Source of the DNA: Massariosphaeria phaeospora
Lineage: Eukaryota; Ascomycota; Dothideomycetes; Pleosporales
NCBI GenBank assembly: GCA_011032825.1
Contig: JAADJZ010000002.1
Coordinates: 1,550,001-1,614,000 of the forward strand
Reading direction: 5' to 3'
DNA: 64,000 bases
A program made the position numbers and the translations under genes. The notes under the pieces are model-generated. The model did no database searches. It worked only from the letters and a program-made list of their open reading frames with translations, and was not told the origin of the DNA. Positions within the stretch are counted from its first letter, which is position 1, and each line of letters begins with the position of its first letter. Below are positions 11,904 through 23,919 of this stretch, one piece after another.

Positions 11904-13577
11904 ATGGCACTTGCTTCGAAAACCCAGTCGCAAACCATTTTTGCGAAATTGAAAGGAAAGCCTGCGAACAAGGTGTGTTCAATAGATAGGGGTGGGGCGG
12001 GGCGGACAAGGGCGACTGTTTACTGATTTGTTGAATAGATATGTTTCGACTGCGGCGCAAAGAATCCGACGTGGTCGTCTGTTCCTTTCGGTATTTACCT
12101 CTGCTTGGACTGTTCGGCGAATCATAGGAACATGGGCGTGCACATCTCGTTTGTGCGGTCAACGAACCTCGACAGTATGTACACTTGGCGTTTACTCTTC
12201 GGAGAGTCGGTCTAGAGAGGGATGCTGATGCTTTTAGTCTGGCAATGGGACCAACTCCGGGTCATGAAAGTCGGCGGCAACGAAAGCGCGACCAAGTACT
12301 TCCAGTCTCACGGTGGCTCTGCGGCGCTCGCGAGCAAGGATCCGAAGACAAAGTACACCAGCAATGCGGCGACAAAGTACAAAGAGGAATTAATCAGGCG
12401 ATGCGCCGTGGATGCTAGGCAGTACGCTCTATATCCCCCCTGATTTGCCTGGTGTTCGAGATATTGACAGAACTGCACTAGGTATCCCGAGGAAGTCGTA
12501 ATAACAGACGTCACCGAACCAAGCGCCAGCGATGGCACTAATACCCCGGCCGGCGACGAAGATGACTTCTTCTCTTCCTGGGACAAACCGTCTATCAAGC
12601 GTCCTTCGAATCCATCGTCACGCGCTGGCACCCCGCGGGCCCAATCGCCATTCCTCAAACCCGACGCCAACGGCAATGCAACTGCACGACCGAAATCTCC
12701 GCTCGTTGCATCCTCAGAACCTAACACACCCGCCGCGGTTCCCTCTAAACCTGCCATTCGGAAGACCAACACCGGGCTTGCGCCGAAGAAGAACATTCTG
12801 GGAGCGAAGAAGAAGGGATTGGGTGCAAAGAAAGTTGTTTCAAGCGATGGAGGTTTAGACTTTGAGGAAGCAGAACGTAAAGCACGCGAAGAAGCTGAGC
12901 GCATTGAGAAACTAGGCTACGACCCCGAAGCGGAAGCTGCTGAAGCTGCTGCCAAATCCAAGAGCAAGGCCCCGGAACCGTCCAGCATCACATCGCCTAC
13001 GCCGGCGTCCCCTTCCCGGGGTGGTTTTGGATCGACTGCCAAGCCCGAGCGCTCAAGTCAGGACATGGAGCGGCTAGGAATGGGCGTCGCACGTCTTGGA
13101 TTCGGACAAGTCGGCCAATCTAAAGCTGCTGCTGCCCCGAAGAAGATGGGGGGCTTCGGTAGCGTAGGCAAGCCCGCCACGGACGACGGCGAGAAGTACG
13201 CTCGCGCCAAGTTCGGAACTCAGAAAGGGATTTCCAGCGACGAATTCTTTGGTCGGAATGCGTTCGATCCGTCCGCCTCTAAGGAGGCCAAGGAGCGATT
13301 ATCAGGTATGAAACGGTATCTACTGGTCATTAAATTGGAGTCACTAACCACAAACTTAGGCTTCGAAGGCGCTTCTGCTATCTCCTCGAACGCATACTTT
13401 GGCCGCCCGGAATACGACAACGCGGAAGACGACTACGGCGACCTGGAATCTGCTGCGAAGGACTTTGTCCGCAAGTTTGGTATCACGGCTAGCGACGACC
13501 TGGACAACCTAAGTAATCTGCTAGGCGAAGGAGCTACTAAGCTGCAGGGCGCCGTAAGAAACTATCTGAACTCATAG
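11904..13577 (+). CDS. GLO3: ADP-ribosylation factor GTPase-activating protein (Glo3/ArfGAP2-3 type)
   Basis: Five exons: 11904-11972, 12039-12174, 12238-12421, 12482-13305, 13360-13577; 476 aa. The ArfGAP zinc finger is complete: C25-x2-C28-x16-C45-x2-C48, followed by the arginine finger R53 in [13 protein letters not shown]. After the catalytic domain comes a Ser/Pro/Lys-rich linker, a helical segment [21 protein letters not shown], and the C-terminal Glo3-type repeats [14 protein letters not shown] and [14 protein letters not shown]. Glo3 stimulates GTP hydrolysis on Arf1 and acts in COPI vesicle retrieval from Golgi to ER. The repeated ISSxxFFGR motifs separate it from Gcs1. The intron after R-Q at 12421 is canonical only if the donor is placed at GTACGC; a GC donor six bases earlier is the alternative and would drop one residue. 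Confidence 0.94.
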
Positions 13578-14421
13578 AGTGCTTAGTGGGTCCACACGGT
13601 GGGAGAAAACATCGCCGTATGGTTGTCTTAGGGTGGTGTACTGAGTATGAGCGCTGGCATGGCTCGATGCGAATCATGGTGATGACGGCGTATTTTCCTT
13701 TGGTTCTCATGAAGTGATAGGGCGGTCCACGGTTCGGCTTGGGATAGACAACAATGAGCAAGTAATTACTTTCTTCGTCCTTCAGGTATGTGGCTCGTGG
13801 TGGATAGATGTGAATGTGAATGTGGTTGTAAATGGACATGTGCAGCTGATGGCGATTGTTGCAGTAAACAGAATTGCCGGGGCTTGGTGGATGAGGTGTC
13901 GATGGCGAAGGACCGGGAGAAGTTTTATGGGGAGCATGCGCTTCCGTTTTCTAAGGGGGTGAAGTTTCAGTGATAGGGGAGTGTCGGTGCTGTGTTGGGA
14001 TGTTGGGATGTTGGGAGGAAATGGATCGGAATTCGGATTAGATAAATGAACTACCGGTAGAGACTGAGACTAGGGAGGTCCGACTTGCTTCCGGTGTGAA
14101 TATCTAATGCGACTTCGCACTTGCTATCCCGAGGTCAAAGTTATCCCAAATCGACCAATTTCGACCCATTGTGTCTGTTCGACATACCACGGTACAGATG
14201 ATTATACATTAGTAGTTCAGCATTGATACCAACTTGCGCCTTCTGCCACTAACATGCTTCTTGATCCTCTTCGCCCGAAATCTGATGGATATATTTCAAC
14301 TCACCCTCAATCCTTTGCAAGAATTCGCTCTTGCTGAGTTCCAGATTTGCTAAACTCGCAGTTGTTTTCAGTGACGAATTGGGCGTCTCGTCCGAGTTCT
14401 TTCTTGTACTACTTCACCACA
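13578..14421. other. Spacer between Glo3 and the GNAT gene
   Basis: About 840 bases with no supported gene. They presumably hold the Glo3 3' UTR and the promoter and leader of the acetyltransferase. Confidence 0.5.
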
Positions 14422-15162
14422 ATGGACTCCGTCCCGCTCCCAGCGACTCCCTACACCGTCATCCGCATCCCCGCCTCCTCGCCCCGCCTCGCCGACCTCG
14501 CCGCCAAATACCGCGCCACCAAACTCGCAGCCCTCCAAGCCGAACCCAACGCCCTCGCCGTCAAATACGCAGACGAGAGTCTGTACCCTGCCTCAGTATG
14601 GCAGCAACGACTCGTACCGCCCGCCGCGATCCTTATCTGCGTCGCCCTGCCTGACGCTTCCGCGCCGTACGAACCCGAAGATGCGCTGATGGCGGGCGAC
14701 TGGATCTGCATGGCGACGATCCGCGGCCCTCTACCTTACGCCGAATACCACCTCCCCGAGTCGGGCCAGCCCGTCCCCGCCGACGCGTCGCTCGAGACGC
14801 GCTGGCATCTCTGCAACTTGTACACGACGATCGCGCACCGCGGCAAGGGGCTCGCGAAGAAAGCCATACACGCTGCGCTGCAGTACGCGGCGGAGCAGAC
14901 ACGGGCGCTAGCGCAGCAGAGCGGCAACGCAGGCAAGATGAGGGCTAGGATACGCTTGTTCTGCGACCCCAATAACAGCCTGTTGGTGGGCATGTATGGC
15001 AGGTTGGGGTTCCGCGAGGCGGGCATGGTGACGTTGAAGGAAGCTTTTGGGTTGAATGGCGACGGGGAGATGATTCCGGCGGATACGGACAGCACGGAGG
15101 AGCTGAGGTGGAAGTGGCATAGGAGGTATGGGTTGGCGATGGAGATCGTCGTTGATGCGTGA
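14422..15162 (+). CDS. GNAT-family N-acetyltransferase
   Basis: A single exon of 246 aa. The only sensible ATG is at 14422 (MDSVPLPATPYTVIRI); the frame is open further upstream but has no ATG there. The acetyl-CoA binding motif A is visible as the strand WHLCNLYTTIAHRG followed by R140-G-K-G-L-A and a helix KKAIHAALQYA. Motif B includes RIRLFCDPNNSLLVGMYGRLGFREAGM, where N-x-x-L-x-x-M-Y-x-x-L-G-F is the classical GNAT C-terminal pattern. An Ala/Pro-rich N-terminal half precedes it. GNAT enzymes transfer an acetyl group to an amine; the substrate cannot be read from the sequence. No signal peptide is seen, so it is probably cytosolic. The coding region is strongly GC-rich at third positions, unlike the flanks, which supports a real gene. 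Confidence 0.88.
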   Translation: MDSVPLPATPYTVIRIPASSPRLADLAAKYRATKLAALQAEPNALAVKYADESLYPASVWQQRLVPPAAILICVALPDASAPYEPEDALMAGDWICMATIRGPLPYAEYHLPESGQPVPADASLETRWHLCNLYTTIAHRGKGLAKKAIHAALQYAAEQTRALAQQSGNAGKMRARIRLFCDPNNSLLVGMYGRLGFREAGMVTLKEAFGLNGDGEMIPADTDSTEELRWKWHRRYGLAMEIVVDA

Positions 15163-16877
15163 GGAGGAGGTGGATACGGCTGTGGTTAGGTACACCCATG
15201 CTTCTGCGAGAGGCAGGCGTGCATGGGAGGTTGGTTTTGGAGACCGCATGTTTGTGGTTGGGGCTTGGGAAGAAGCTCAGCTACGTGCTGCGATGCTGGG
15301 CCCAAGGCATATGCGATGTGATCGTCATGCACGCAAGTTGATAGGGATACCTACATATGCAAGATCAACGCACACGTGTTAGTTAGTATACGAAGCTCTC
15401 GCGTTTCGTTTCCCAGGTCCCGTCCCTCCCTCTCATGCGCCATCGATCGTATCGCCGAACCAGAATCTTTCTGTTCCTGTTTCTATTTCTGATGCACGCC
15501 ACCACAGCATTACAGTATGCAGCTGTATCGTATCCGTACCACCACCACCACCAAGTCCTTCTTCGTGTCGTCCCGTACTGGTCGAGACCTACCTACCTGG
15601 ACTTGCTTACCACACAACACACACCGCATTCCACACGTGGCACTCCGTATTCATCATCCACCCCCAAACCACGTAAGCACTTCGTTCCACCGCCATGCCA
15701 CCACGGGCCATGGCCACGTTTCAGCACCCACACACCTCACCTGTGTACATACCCGCTACGTACTGACTACTTAGTGCCCCGCGTTCCCATACATGCATGC
15801 ATAGACCATAGACTCCCTACACGCCTATCCGTAAACGCCTAAATCCTCCACAAGCTCTTCCGTATGTTGGTATGTAGGTAAAGCTCAGCTTCACGTCTCC
15901 TTCCGCGAGCAGGAACACGCATGTGCATAGATGCCTGCGTGTGCAGCACGTACTGGGATTGGAGAAGTGCCGGGACTGCGTGAGGTAAGGAGGCGGACTT
16001 GGCGGGCCCTAGTACCTCGGGCCCTGGTACCTTTTGTGGATGGGTGGGTGTTGTGATCAAACCTACCACCTACGTACAAAGGTAGATGTGCTGCGTGGAA
16101 ATACGCGGGTGTGGATAGGTTACGGGACCGGACGGGATGGAATGGAATGGATTTGAATCGAGATTCGAGAACCGGGTCGTCGTGGCTTTGTGTACGAGGT
16201 CGTGGCTTTTTGTGCATGGCGGCAGCAGAGGTGAGGTGGAGATACATACCTAAGAAGGAGGCGTTGCGTCGCCAATGCATTCACATGGATGGATGTGGCG
16301 GACTTGCTTGCATGCATGATGCATTGGCAAGCTTTTAGGGGATCTCGCGCGACGGGCCGGGACATCTGGATTCTTTTAGACTTTGGTGCGAATGGTCACG
16401 GACTTCGGCATATTGTCTTGTTGTCGTCGAGGTCCGTATTTCGGGAGTATGTATGTGCATATATCAAAACACATGGTTAGCGAGTGTTGGGCCAGGGGTT
16501 GACTAAATAGGCTGAGAATAGGGTTTAGCTTAGCAGTGCTTAGTTAGCGAGAGATATTGGGTTTCGGGAAGACGCGCCGTTCTACTCCGCTGTATAGAGT
16601 TCACTTTGCAACGCAAATAATGGTGGCAAAAACATGAGTGTAAAAATAGTATGTGGTATTCAGAGCCTGCTTCCCAGAGTGCATCCTTCCAACCCAAGAA
16701 AAGACAGTGTGCATATGTGTCTATGTATGTACAAAGAAGTGCCGTCAAGGCAGAAAAAAAAAAACAGCCGACAATCGTTCCGTCTATGTGTTCCGGTGTT
16801 CAGGAGCTCTTGCTCCGGTTCGGTTCGCTTTTTAGTGTGCGTTAAGTCAACTCTACTGCTCGTTGGGGGAGGCCCCT
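15163..16877. other. Long spacer, no gene seen
   Basis: About 1.7 kb with many short overlapping ORFs on both strands, none with a recognisable domain. It includes CAC-rich stretches near 15540 and TGCATG-rich stretches near 16300. It lies between a plus-strand gene and a minus-strand gene, so both 3' UTRs fall here. Confidence 0.5.
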
Positions 16878-17489
16878 CTACTCCGCGGGGTAATCTCTAA
16901 TCAAGTTCGCAACGGGAGTGACGGTCGCTGTGGGAGCGATGTCGTAGCTGACGCTGATCTTGGTGACGAGAGTCTTGGGCGGCTTGGGCCCGCCGGTTGG
17001 GCGGTGATGGGGTCGGGTGCGGATCCCAGTTGGCCGCAGGGTCTTGTGGTGGTACTGAGACTTCAGGGCGTCGGCTACAGGGTCTACTTTCGCGTCCTCC
17101 TCGGCGGCCGCCTCGACAGCAACCACTGCTGCTGGCGTGGCGGTCGCTGTGGGAGCAACGTCGTAGGTGATGCTGATTTTGGATGCGCGGGGCCTTGGCT
17201 TGGGGGCGCCGGTGGGGTGGAGCTTGTGATGGGATCGGGTGCGGATGCCAGTTGGGCGGGGGAAATGCGGTTTGCCGGTGCCTTGAGGGTATTTGGTGCG
17301 GTGGAATTCGGCCATGTTGGTGGGGACTTCGCGTTGCTCAACTGCTGCGGCGCTGCCGAACATGTTGCCGAATACGTTGCTAAAGGGGACTGTGGTGTGT
17401 TAGTTGCCATGACTAAAGTTTACTAATAGGAGGTTGAACTTACAGGCGACGGCAGAGCCCGACATGAGGAGAACCGCAGAGAGACGCAT
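16878..17489 (-). CDS. Small secreted protein with a duplicated 44-residue unit
   Basis: Two exons, 17489-17444 and 17389-16878, joined by a 54-nt GT-AG intron; 185 aa. A typical fungal signal peptide (MRLSAVLLMSGSAVA) is encoded mostly by exon 1, and cleavage is likely after A15. The mature part begins FPFSNVFGNMFGSAAA. Two similar units follow: residues 60-103 and 134-176, each with RPTGIRTR, HH, PTG, PKP, KISxxYD and APTATxTP. The linker between them is Ala/Glu/Asp-rich. There is no cysteine in the predicted mature chain and no transmembrane segment or GPI signal. I do not recognise a family. A cell-wall or secreted host- or surface-interacting role is possible but unproven. No Lys-Arg processing sites separate the units, which argues against a simple Kex2-processed peptide precursor. 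Confidence 0.8.
16908..17036 (-). repeat. Internal duplication, copy 2 (residues 134-176)
   Basis: The DNA matches copy 1 at high identity in blocks, for example the shared run GGTCGCTGTGGGAGC and the shared GTCGGGTGCGGAT/ATCGGGTGCGGAT segment. The duplication is therefore recent enough to be visible in DNA. Confidence 0.85.
17127..17258 (-). repeat. Internal duplication, copy 1 (residues 60-103)
   Basis: Partner of the copy at 16908-17036, separated by about 90 bases of Ala/Glu-coding linker. Differences between the copies are mainly in the middle, where copy 2 lacks the Lys-Leu-His after HH. Confidence 0.85.
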
Positions 17490-18952
17490 TTTTGCTGTGA
17501 GAGTTGGATCGAGCTGAAGATGAGGTGAGATAAAGACGAAAAAAGAGTGTTCAAACAGCACAGCGGTGAACTTGCAAAAGCAAACGAAGGTATCCGGTAC
17601 TAGAAAAGAAACGATTGTGTGAAAAGGCTGATGATATGGAAAGAGAAGCATGAGCGAGCACACTATATATCAACCACCGATGTCAATGAAACGCAAACAA
17701 ACATGATTCACCACTCCGGCAATCTTCCAGACGCATGCAATGGCTACGCTAACAGAACGCCTCCGGCCCACACCCAAGGTCCACAATCGCCAGTGTTGGC
17801 TTGGACTCGGGAGATGCATGGTGACACAGCAAGTCCGAGCATGACGAAGCGCTCGCTCCAGCCTCACTCCACGCAATCAATGACCAAATCAATCAATGCC
17901 TAGGGTACGGAGCCGAGAGTAGTCAAGCATCGTTCAAGCGTTTCCCACCAGAAGCCCAGAGCTCTCTATGCGAGGAGTCCGTCAGTTTTACGCTGATAAG
18001 CCCTTTGCATGGCCGCCCGGGCTTGTTTCAGGGCGTACGTATCCAATCAAGCATACAGACGAAGCGTGGAGGCCGCGAAGCCATCCGAGCCTCGACGACT
18101 ACAGCCCATGTCCCAGTATTTCTTTCGCGCGGGATGACGCGAGGTCCCATGCGCTCGTAGGGAGTAGTGTGCAGATGTGGTTCCCGATCGGACGCGTAAG
18201 AGATGAAAGGGTTCGGGGACGGACTAGGGTGGCGTTCCCCACGGCGGGTTTCGAAACAGCGTGGAACACCCGCCAAGCGCGCCAAAATTGGCTGGCGCAA
18301 TGCGGAACGGGGAGACGACGATCTTTTGTGCCTGAGCGTGATAGCGAGTAAGGAGTTTGCCGAGGACAGCATCCTCGTATCGCCAATATTCTGTGGTGTT
18401 GGATGGATCGGCGGTCGGGCTTTCGCGTACGAGGTAGGGTTTCCAGGTGTATCTATCTGGAGCGCATGAGAGACTCTACCTTGGGAAGTCCGGCGCCAAA
18501 ACATTTGCTACAGTAGCTGGAAACATTCGGCTCTCCGCACTCACCTGCGGGCCTCAAATACGGGTATGAAGATAGGTATACGGCTTGTGTGTCGTCATTA
18601 TTATGGGGAGCGCCTAGACACGTCAGAATATTCAGTGGCTTGAAGAGAATTTTGGACCACAAATTGCTAACTTCCACCGCGATGTTGTCCCCAAGCTTTC
18701 TTTGCCGATCAACCCGGAACAAGGTTTCTTTTCGGTTTGTTTTTACGACGGCTCATCCTTGAAATTTTGGTTGTTGAACCTTTCATTTTCCTGTTCGGGT
18801 AGAATACGGGTACCCAGCTGTGACATATCGATAAATCACTAAGCCGGTATTTCCACGTCACTCTCTCTACTTTCTGCAAGGCGTTTTTGTTACTCGAGTT
18901 ACTCGCGCCACGCATGTCCAAGCGGTAGAGGGTACGTACCACATAGACTGAC
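17490..18952. other. Spacer between the secreted protein gene and the MFS gene
   Basis: About 1.46 kb. Several ORFs of 60-160 codons overlap on both strands without domains, so I see no gene. It contains the promoter of the secreted protein gene on its left side. Confidence 0.5.
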
Positions 18953-20408
18953 CTAGAGCCAGCCAATGCGTCTCGCTGCGAAGCTCCACCCACCCAGCAG
19001 CGCCGTGATGCCAGTGCAAGCGATAAGCGGGCCGTATCCAGTACCATAGGCCATTCCAGCCTTCCAAGGCCCTGCGTGCAGGAGGGCCTCGGATAACGGA
19101 CCGCTGCATAGATTTCCTACTCCTTTCCCAACTGACAAACAAGCAAACACCATTCCTGAGTCTGCGCCACGCTTCTTCTCCCTCGTATCGCGGATGATTG
19201 CGGACCAGGAACTGGATTGGCATCCTCCGAAGGCACCGTATACGATACAGAACACGTATAGAGGTGCTAGAGAAGTTGCTAGGCCCCAAAGTAAGAAAAC
19301 AGCGACGGTCGAGCCCATCGCCGATACGAAAAGGCAGGTTGTTACGTGGTATTTGTCGACTGCAACCCCCATGATGAGAGATCCGAAGAATGCCGCACCA
19401 TTGAGCAGAATGACGGTGACGATACTCTCTAGACTTGATGCGCCCAAAGAACGAGCATACGTGGGCATGTAAATCGCTGGTAAGAAGAATCCTACGCTTT
19501 GTATAATGTTCCCAGATTGCAAGATGAGATAGTTCGAGGATTTCCAGAAGGACATGTCCAAGCCCCTGGACTGCGCAGTCTGAGAAAGCGGAAGGCGGGG
19601 TTTGAAGAAGAACAGGATGGGGAAATTCAGCGCTACGAAGCTGAGGGCGCAGACTCTGAGCGTTGTGCGGAAGCCGTACCTATGCAGGAGCCATTCGAGA
19701 ACCACAGGGAGAATGGCACCGGACAGACCCAAGCCAGCCATGGTGGCGCCATATGCAAAGCCTCGGCGACGAACCCACCATTCTTCAATATAGAAGAGGA
19801 TAGGCGTCCAGGCAAGGCCACCACCAATAGCATAGAGAATCCCTTGCGTGATGATTAGGTGGGAGATTTTCGTGGATAGAGAACCGAGACCGAGCGCAAG
19901 ACACATGATGACTAGACCGATTGGCGTTGCCCAGACTCGAAACTTCGGGAAGTACTTCAGGATGACGAACATGACGATAACGTCCATATACATGATTCCC
20001 TATAGCAAACATGTTAGTGGATTTCTTGCAGTTTTCAATAGGACTCACCATCGCACAGGCACCAACAACAGCGATGTTTCCAGAACCTGCAAACGGTTCA
20101 TGCGTACTGTAATACTCCTGGAAGACACCATAAGAGGCAGGAAATCCTATATCAAAGTCAGTGTCAGAACTTAGTAAGCTGAGCGTAGTGCTGAAGTTAC
20201 CCCATATAAGTGCTTCCAGCATGAAACAAGCAAGTAGGAATAGCCAAGCATCTTTCCCTCCATCCGTTGGAGGTAAAGAAAACCCTTCAGTTGCTTCAAC
20301 TGTGTCGACGGTTTCATGACTATATGGCGCGGTCTCTCCCGAGGTCCTCGGAGTGGCACCCAGTGGGTAAGCTGTCAATTCAACTTCTGTACTATGTTCC
20401 GAGGCCAT
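18953..20408 (-). CDS. Major facilitator superfamily transporter, monocarboxylate-permease-like
   Basis: Three exons: 20408-20201, 20146-20049, 19999-18953; 450 aa. Introns of 54 and 49 nt, both GT-AG. The hydrophilic N-terminal tail (about 55 residues, MASEHSTEVELTAYPLG) is followed by twelve hydrophobic segments. The first is DAWLFLLACFMLEALIWG, with the FPASYGVFQEYY loop typical of fungal MCT-like permeases, and the GIMYMDVIVMFVI and GGGLAWTPILFYIEEWW segments follow. The central loop carries KPRLPLSQTAQSRGLD. Such proteins sit in the plasma or vacuolar membrane and move small organic acids or related metabolites; the substrate is unknown. An upstream in-frame ATG at 20537 would add 43 residues with no extra membrane segment. 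It is divergent from ORC4. Confidence 0.87.
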
Positions 20409-21076
20409 GGCAGTCTTGTAGTGTGGTTTCTGGTGATGAAGAACTCGATTTAAGTATTCATGGGAAACCTCCAACAGACATTCAATCGAAGAGCTAGTTC
20501 CACTTGTCGTACCGTAGGGCGCGGCCGATAACGGCATGTGGGGTTGATTCGAAGCTTTATCGAACTAACCAGTCCTGTGTGATTTACTAGGTAAGTAACA
20601 GTTAATAGATCATTGTTATTTAATGAGGTTCAATTAGTTCGAATCCATACGCGCAGATATGGATAGAAGTAAGACATGTGGTAGTTCTCCAGCTCAAGAC
20701 GCGTCCTGAAGGCATCGGAAGAAAGGCAGCGAAGCGACTGGCTCGTCTAGGCGTGAATTGCTACGAAAAGCTTGTCCCACAATTGCCCGTCTCGAAGCAG
20801 ATGCGCTACGAAGAAGGGAGTGTGTGGTCGAAGGTGGGATGCCGGGGTTGAGTGGTTCGAGTGAAAGTGGAAGTGGTACTTACTAAGCAGGATTTAGCGC
20901 GTCAGAGTCGCGTGCACGAGATCCTGCACCTGCAGTAACAGAATTAGCGACAAGGCCAACAACCCCAACAGCACCCCAATACAACACGATTGCGCCCGAA
21001 TTCGAGAGCTGGTCGTTAGATATAATGCACGACTCTTCTATATCGATATTATAAGCTTGTACTATCAACCGATGTC
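20409..21076. other. Divergent promoter region of the MFS and ORC4 genes
   Basis: 668 bases between opposed start codons. A GTTCGAATCC-like stretch near 20637 resembles a tRNA B box, but no cloverleaf can be drawn. No gene is supported. Confidence 0.5.
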
Positions 21077-23708
21077 ATGGACGACTCCCCGCGATCATCG
21101 AAAAGGAGGAAACTCGACACTCCTAAACGCGCTGTATCTGGCGCACTACTCAAAACATCGGTGACTAGAGCCTCGGGCCGGTTGGCCAACCGATCAGTCT
21201 CTTATACCCCTGGGAAAGCTGGCAATGAAGAGCCCAAGGACGAAGAAGCATCGCCAGTGCGAAAAGCCCGGACGTCGAAAAAGCCTACGCCGTCTCGAGC
21301 TTCAGTCAAGCCAACACCGCGCAAAAAGACTGTACAGGAGGAGAAGGATGTATATGACGATATCGAGGGAGCGTTCAGCGCATCACCAACCCCAACACGG
21401 CGGTTTAGAAGCAAGCTCGGCTCGCTTGCAAACAGGCGGGAAGAAGATGCTGCAAGCACAGGAGGCACTTCGGATGAACTTCAGAAACCAAAGAGGACGC
21501 CGACGGCACGTAAGGGCAGCAATGGAGTGAACGGAGTGAGTGGGGACAGCGCAAGCCGAAGCTCATTTCGCACGCTGGTGAACGGATACAAGCACACCGA
21601 TGGCGCGGATAACGATGCGCCGGACGAGCTGGCGGATGAAGTCACAACTCCTACGAGCCGCGCGAAAGACAAAAAGGCGACCCGCAGCTCTGCGAGGAAG
21701 ATAGTCCAACCGCAGGCAGCAAGCGCACCGAGAACCGGCACCCGAAGACCACGCCGGCGTACTGGAGATGCCGGAGATGGGGCGGACGAAGGGACGGACA
21801 ATGTTATAACTGTGAACAACCCAGTACCACGATCCACGAGAAAGATACATACCACCCAATATGAGAAGGGCGAGGATGAGCCGGCTGCACCAACGCCTTC
21901 GCGAACCTCGAGACGTCGAATTCGGTTGGAAGAGCGCTCAACTGTTCCAGACTCTGAGGATGATCTCGCAACGCGGAATCCACCAAGCGTAGTAAAGAGT
22001 GGTAATGCAAGGCGTCGGGCAAACCGGGCAGACCATGTCGGCAACGAAGATCAGGAGATCGTGCTCCAATCGGAAGATGAAGATAGAGTTAATGGTGCGA
22101 GTGTGCTTGGGCTAGAAGACGAAGACGAAGACGGTATGGATGTCGATGGAAACAGCGCTCTAGGAAGTGTTTTGGATCCTACGGAACCGAGTCCGTTCAA
22201 CAAGCCTACTTCCGCACAGAAACAAAGCCAGGAGGCTAGTACCCCACTTATCACCAGCACAGTCGAAACGGGAAAGGAATCAGACCTGCTCAAGTCTATT
22301 GTTATGGAGCGGATAATGGGGAAGCGTTCCGCACCTTTGGTCGGCCTGGATGAAGAGTACAAGACTGTCTATCAGTTGGTGGAGCATACCATCACTGCAG
22401 GTGAGGGCAATTCCATGCTGGTGATAGGTGCTCGTGGGAGCGGGAAGACGGCACTGGTCAACAAGGTTCTTTCGGAAATCTCCAAGGACAACAGAGAAGA
22501 CTATCTCGTGGTTAGGCTTAACGGGTTCATACATACCGATGACAAAATTGCACTTCGCGAAATTTGGCGGCAATTGGGGAAAGAGATGGACATTGAAGAG
22601 GACGGAGGACAGGGTAAAAACTATGCTGACACGCTCACTACGCTGCTTGCTCTACTATCACATCCATCGGAGCAGACCGGGGAACTCACCGATCAAGTCG
22701 CAACCGCCGTTATCTTCGTCATGGACGAATTTGACCTTTTCGCTCAGCATCCCCGGCAGACGCTACTATACAATCTATTCGACATCGCTCAATCGCGCAA
22801 AGCTCCCATCGCTGTTCTCGGACTCACGACGCGCATCGATGTCGCCAACAGTCTCGAGAAGCGCGTCAAAAGTCGCTTCAGCCATCGCTACGTCCATTTA
22901 TCGCTCGCGAAGACCTTCACCGCCTTCCAAGAGCTCTGTAAAGCCTCGCTGCTCATCCAACCCGACTATCTCAGCGTCGAAGAGCGCTCGATCCTCGCGT
23001 CTACGCCGAAACCCACTCCAGGCAGGAAGTCTAAGAAAGCCGCAAAACAGGACGTTCTTGCCGAGTGGAACGCGAACATACACGTAAGCTCCTCCTGCCC
23101 CCCCTGCTCTATACGCAACGTCGTCAGAGATCATATTTGACTTGCTAACACTCCCCCAGACGCTCTTCGCCTCCAAAGCCTTCCTAACCACCCACCTCGC
23201 CCCAACCTTCCACCGCACCAAATCCCTCCCCGAAGCCCTATCCACCTTCCTACTCCCCACCGCCCTCCTCACCCCCTCCACGCCCCTTTCCCCAACCCCC
23301 AGACTCCAGCCCCCAGACTCCAAACTCGCGCTCCTCCCGCACCTCTCCACGCTCACGCTCTCGCTGCTCATCGCCGCCGCGCGCCTCGACATCATCCACG
23401 ACTCGGATACCTGCAACTTCAACATGGCCTACGACGAATACGTCACGCTGGCGTCGCGCGCGCGCATCCAGTCAGCCGCTGGCGGCGCCACGAGCAGTGG
23501 CGCGGTGAGCAAGGTGTGGGGGAAGGAGGTGGCAAGACGGGAGTGGGAGGGCTTGGCCGAGTTGGGGTTCGTGATGCCCGTGGTTGCGGGGCTGGCGGGT
23601 GGGTTTGGCATGGTGAGGGTGGATGTGGCTTTGGAGGAGGTGGGGGCTGTGCTGGCGGGGGAGAAGGGCGTGGATAAGGGGTTGGAGAGGTGGTGTCGGC
23701 AGCTTTAG
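21077..23708 (+). CDS. ORC4: Origin recognition complex subunit 4
   Basis: Two exons, 21077-23083 and 23160-23708, separated by a 76-nt GT-AG intron; 851 aa. The first 400 or so residues are a disordered, highly charged extension rich in Ser/Thr-Pro and Arg/Lys (PKRAVSG, TPSRASVKPTPRKK, TPTARKG). The AAA+ core begins near 410: the Walker A motif is GARGSGKT (451-458) and the Walker B motif is VIFVMDEFD (D550-E551). A winged-helix C-terminal part follows (DIIHDSDTCNFNMAYDEY). ORC4 is part of the six-subunit complex that marks replication origins and loads MCM with Cdc6 and Cdt1. The retained Walker A lysine and Walker B acids suggest ATP binding. The family is normally 430-600 aa; the excess is all in the N-terminal tail. 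Confidence 0.93.
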
Positions 23709-23919
23709 GGGAGGGGGGTGCGGTTGTTAGTATTACTGATAGGGTGGACGGTACTGTACGCGCTGCATAGCATATGGCGGTGTCGCAGGAGCATTGGAGA
23801 TAGAGCATTCTTAGATATGTATTATGTTTATGGCTCCTTAGTTGTTCATCCTGCACATGCAACTCTGCGCATCTCGTCCTATCCAACACCGACTTACACC
23901 ATCCATCCCCAATCTCAAT

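Noticed and set aside
16878..17489. Secreted repeat protein as a dikaritin-type peptide precursor
   Set aside because: Only two units, no Lys-Arg/Arg-Arg sites between cores, and no UstYa-like or tyrosinase gene nearby.
20620..20660. GTTCGAATCC stretch resembling a tRNA B box
   Set aside because: The flanking bases cannot form a T stem, and no A box or acceptor stem is found at the right distance.
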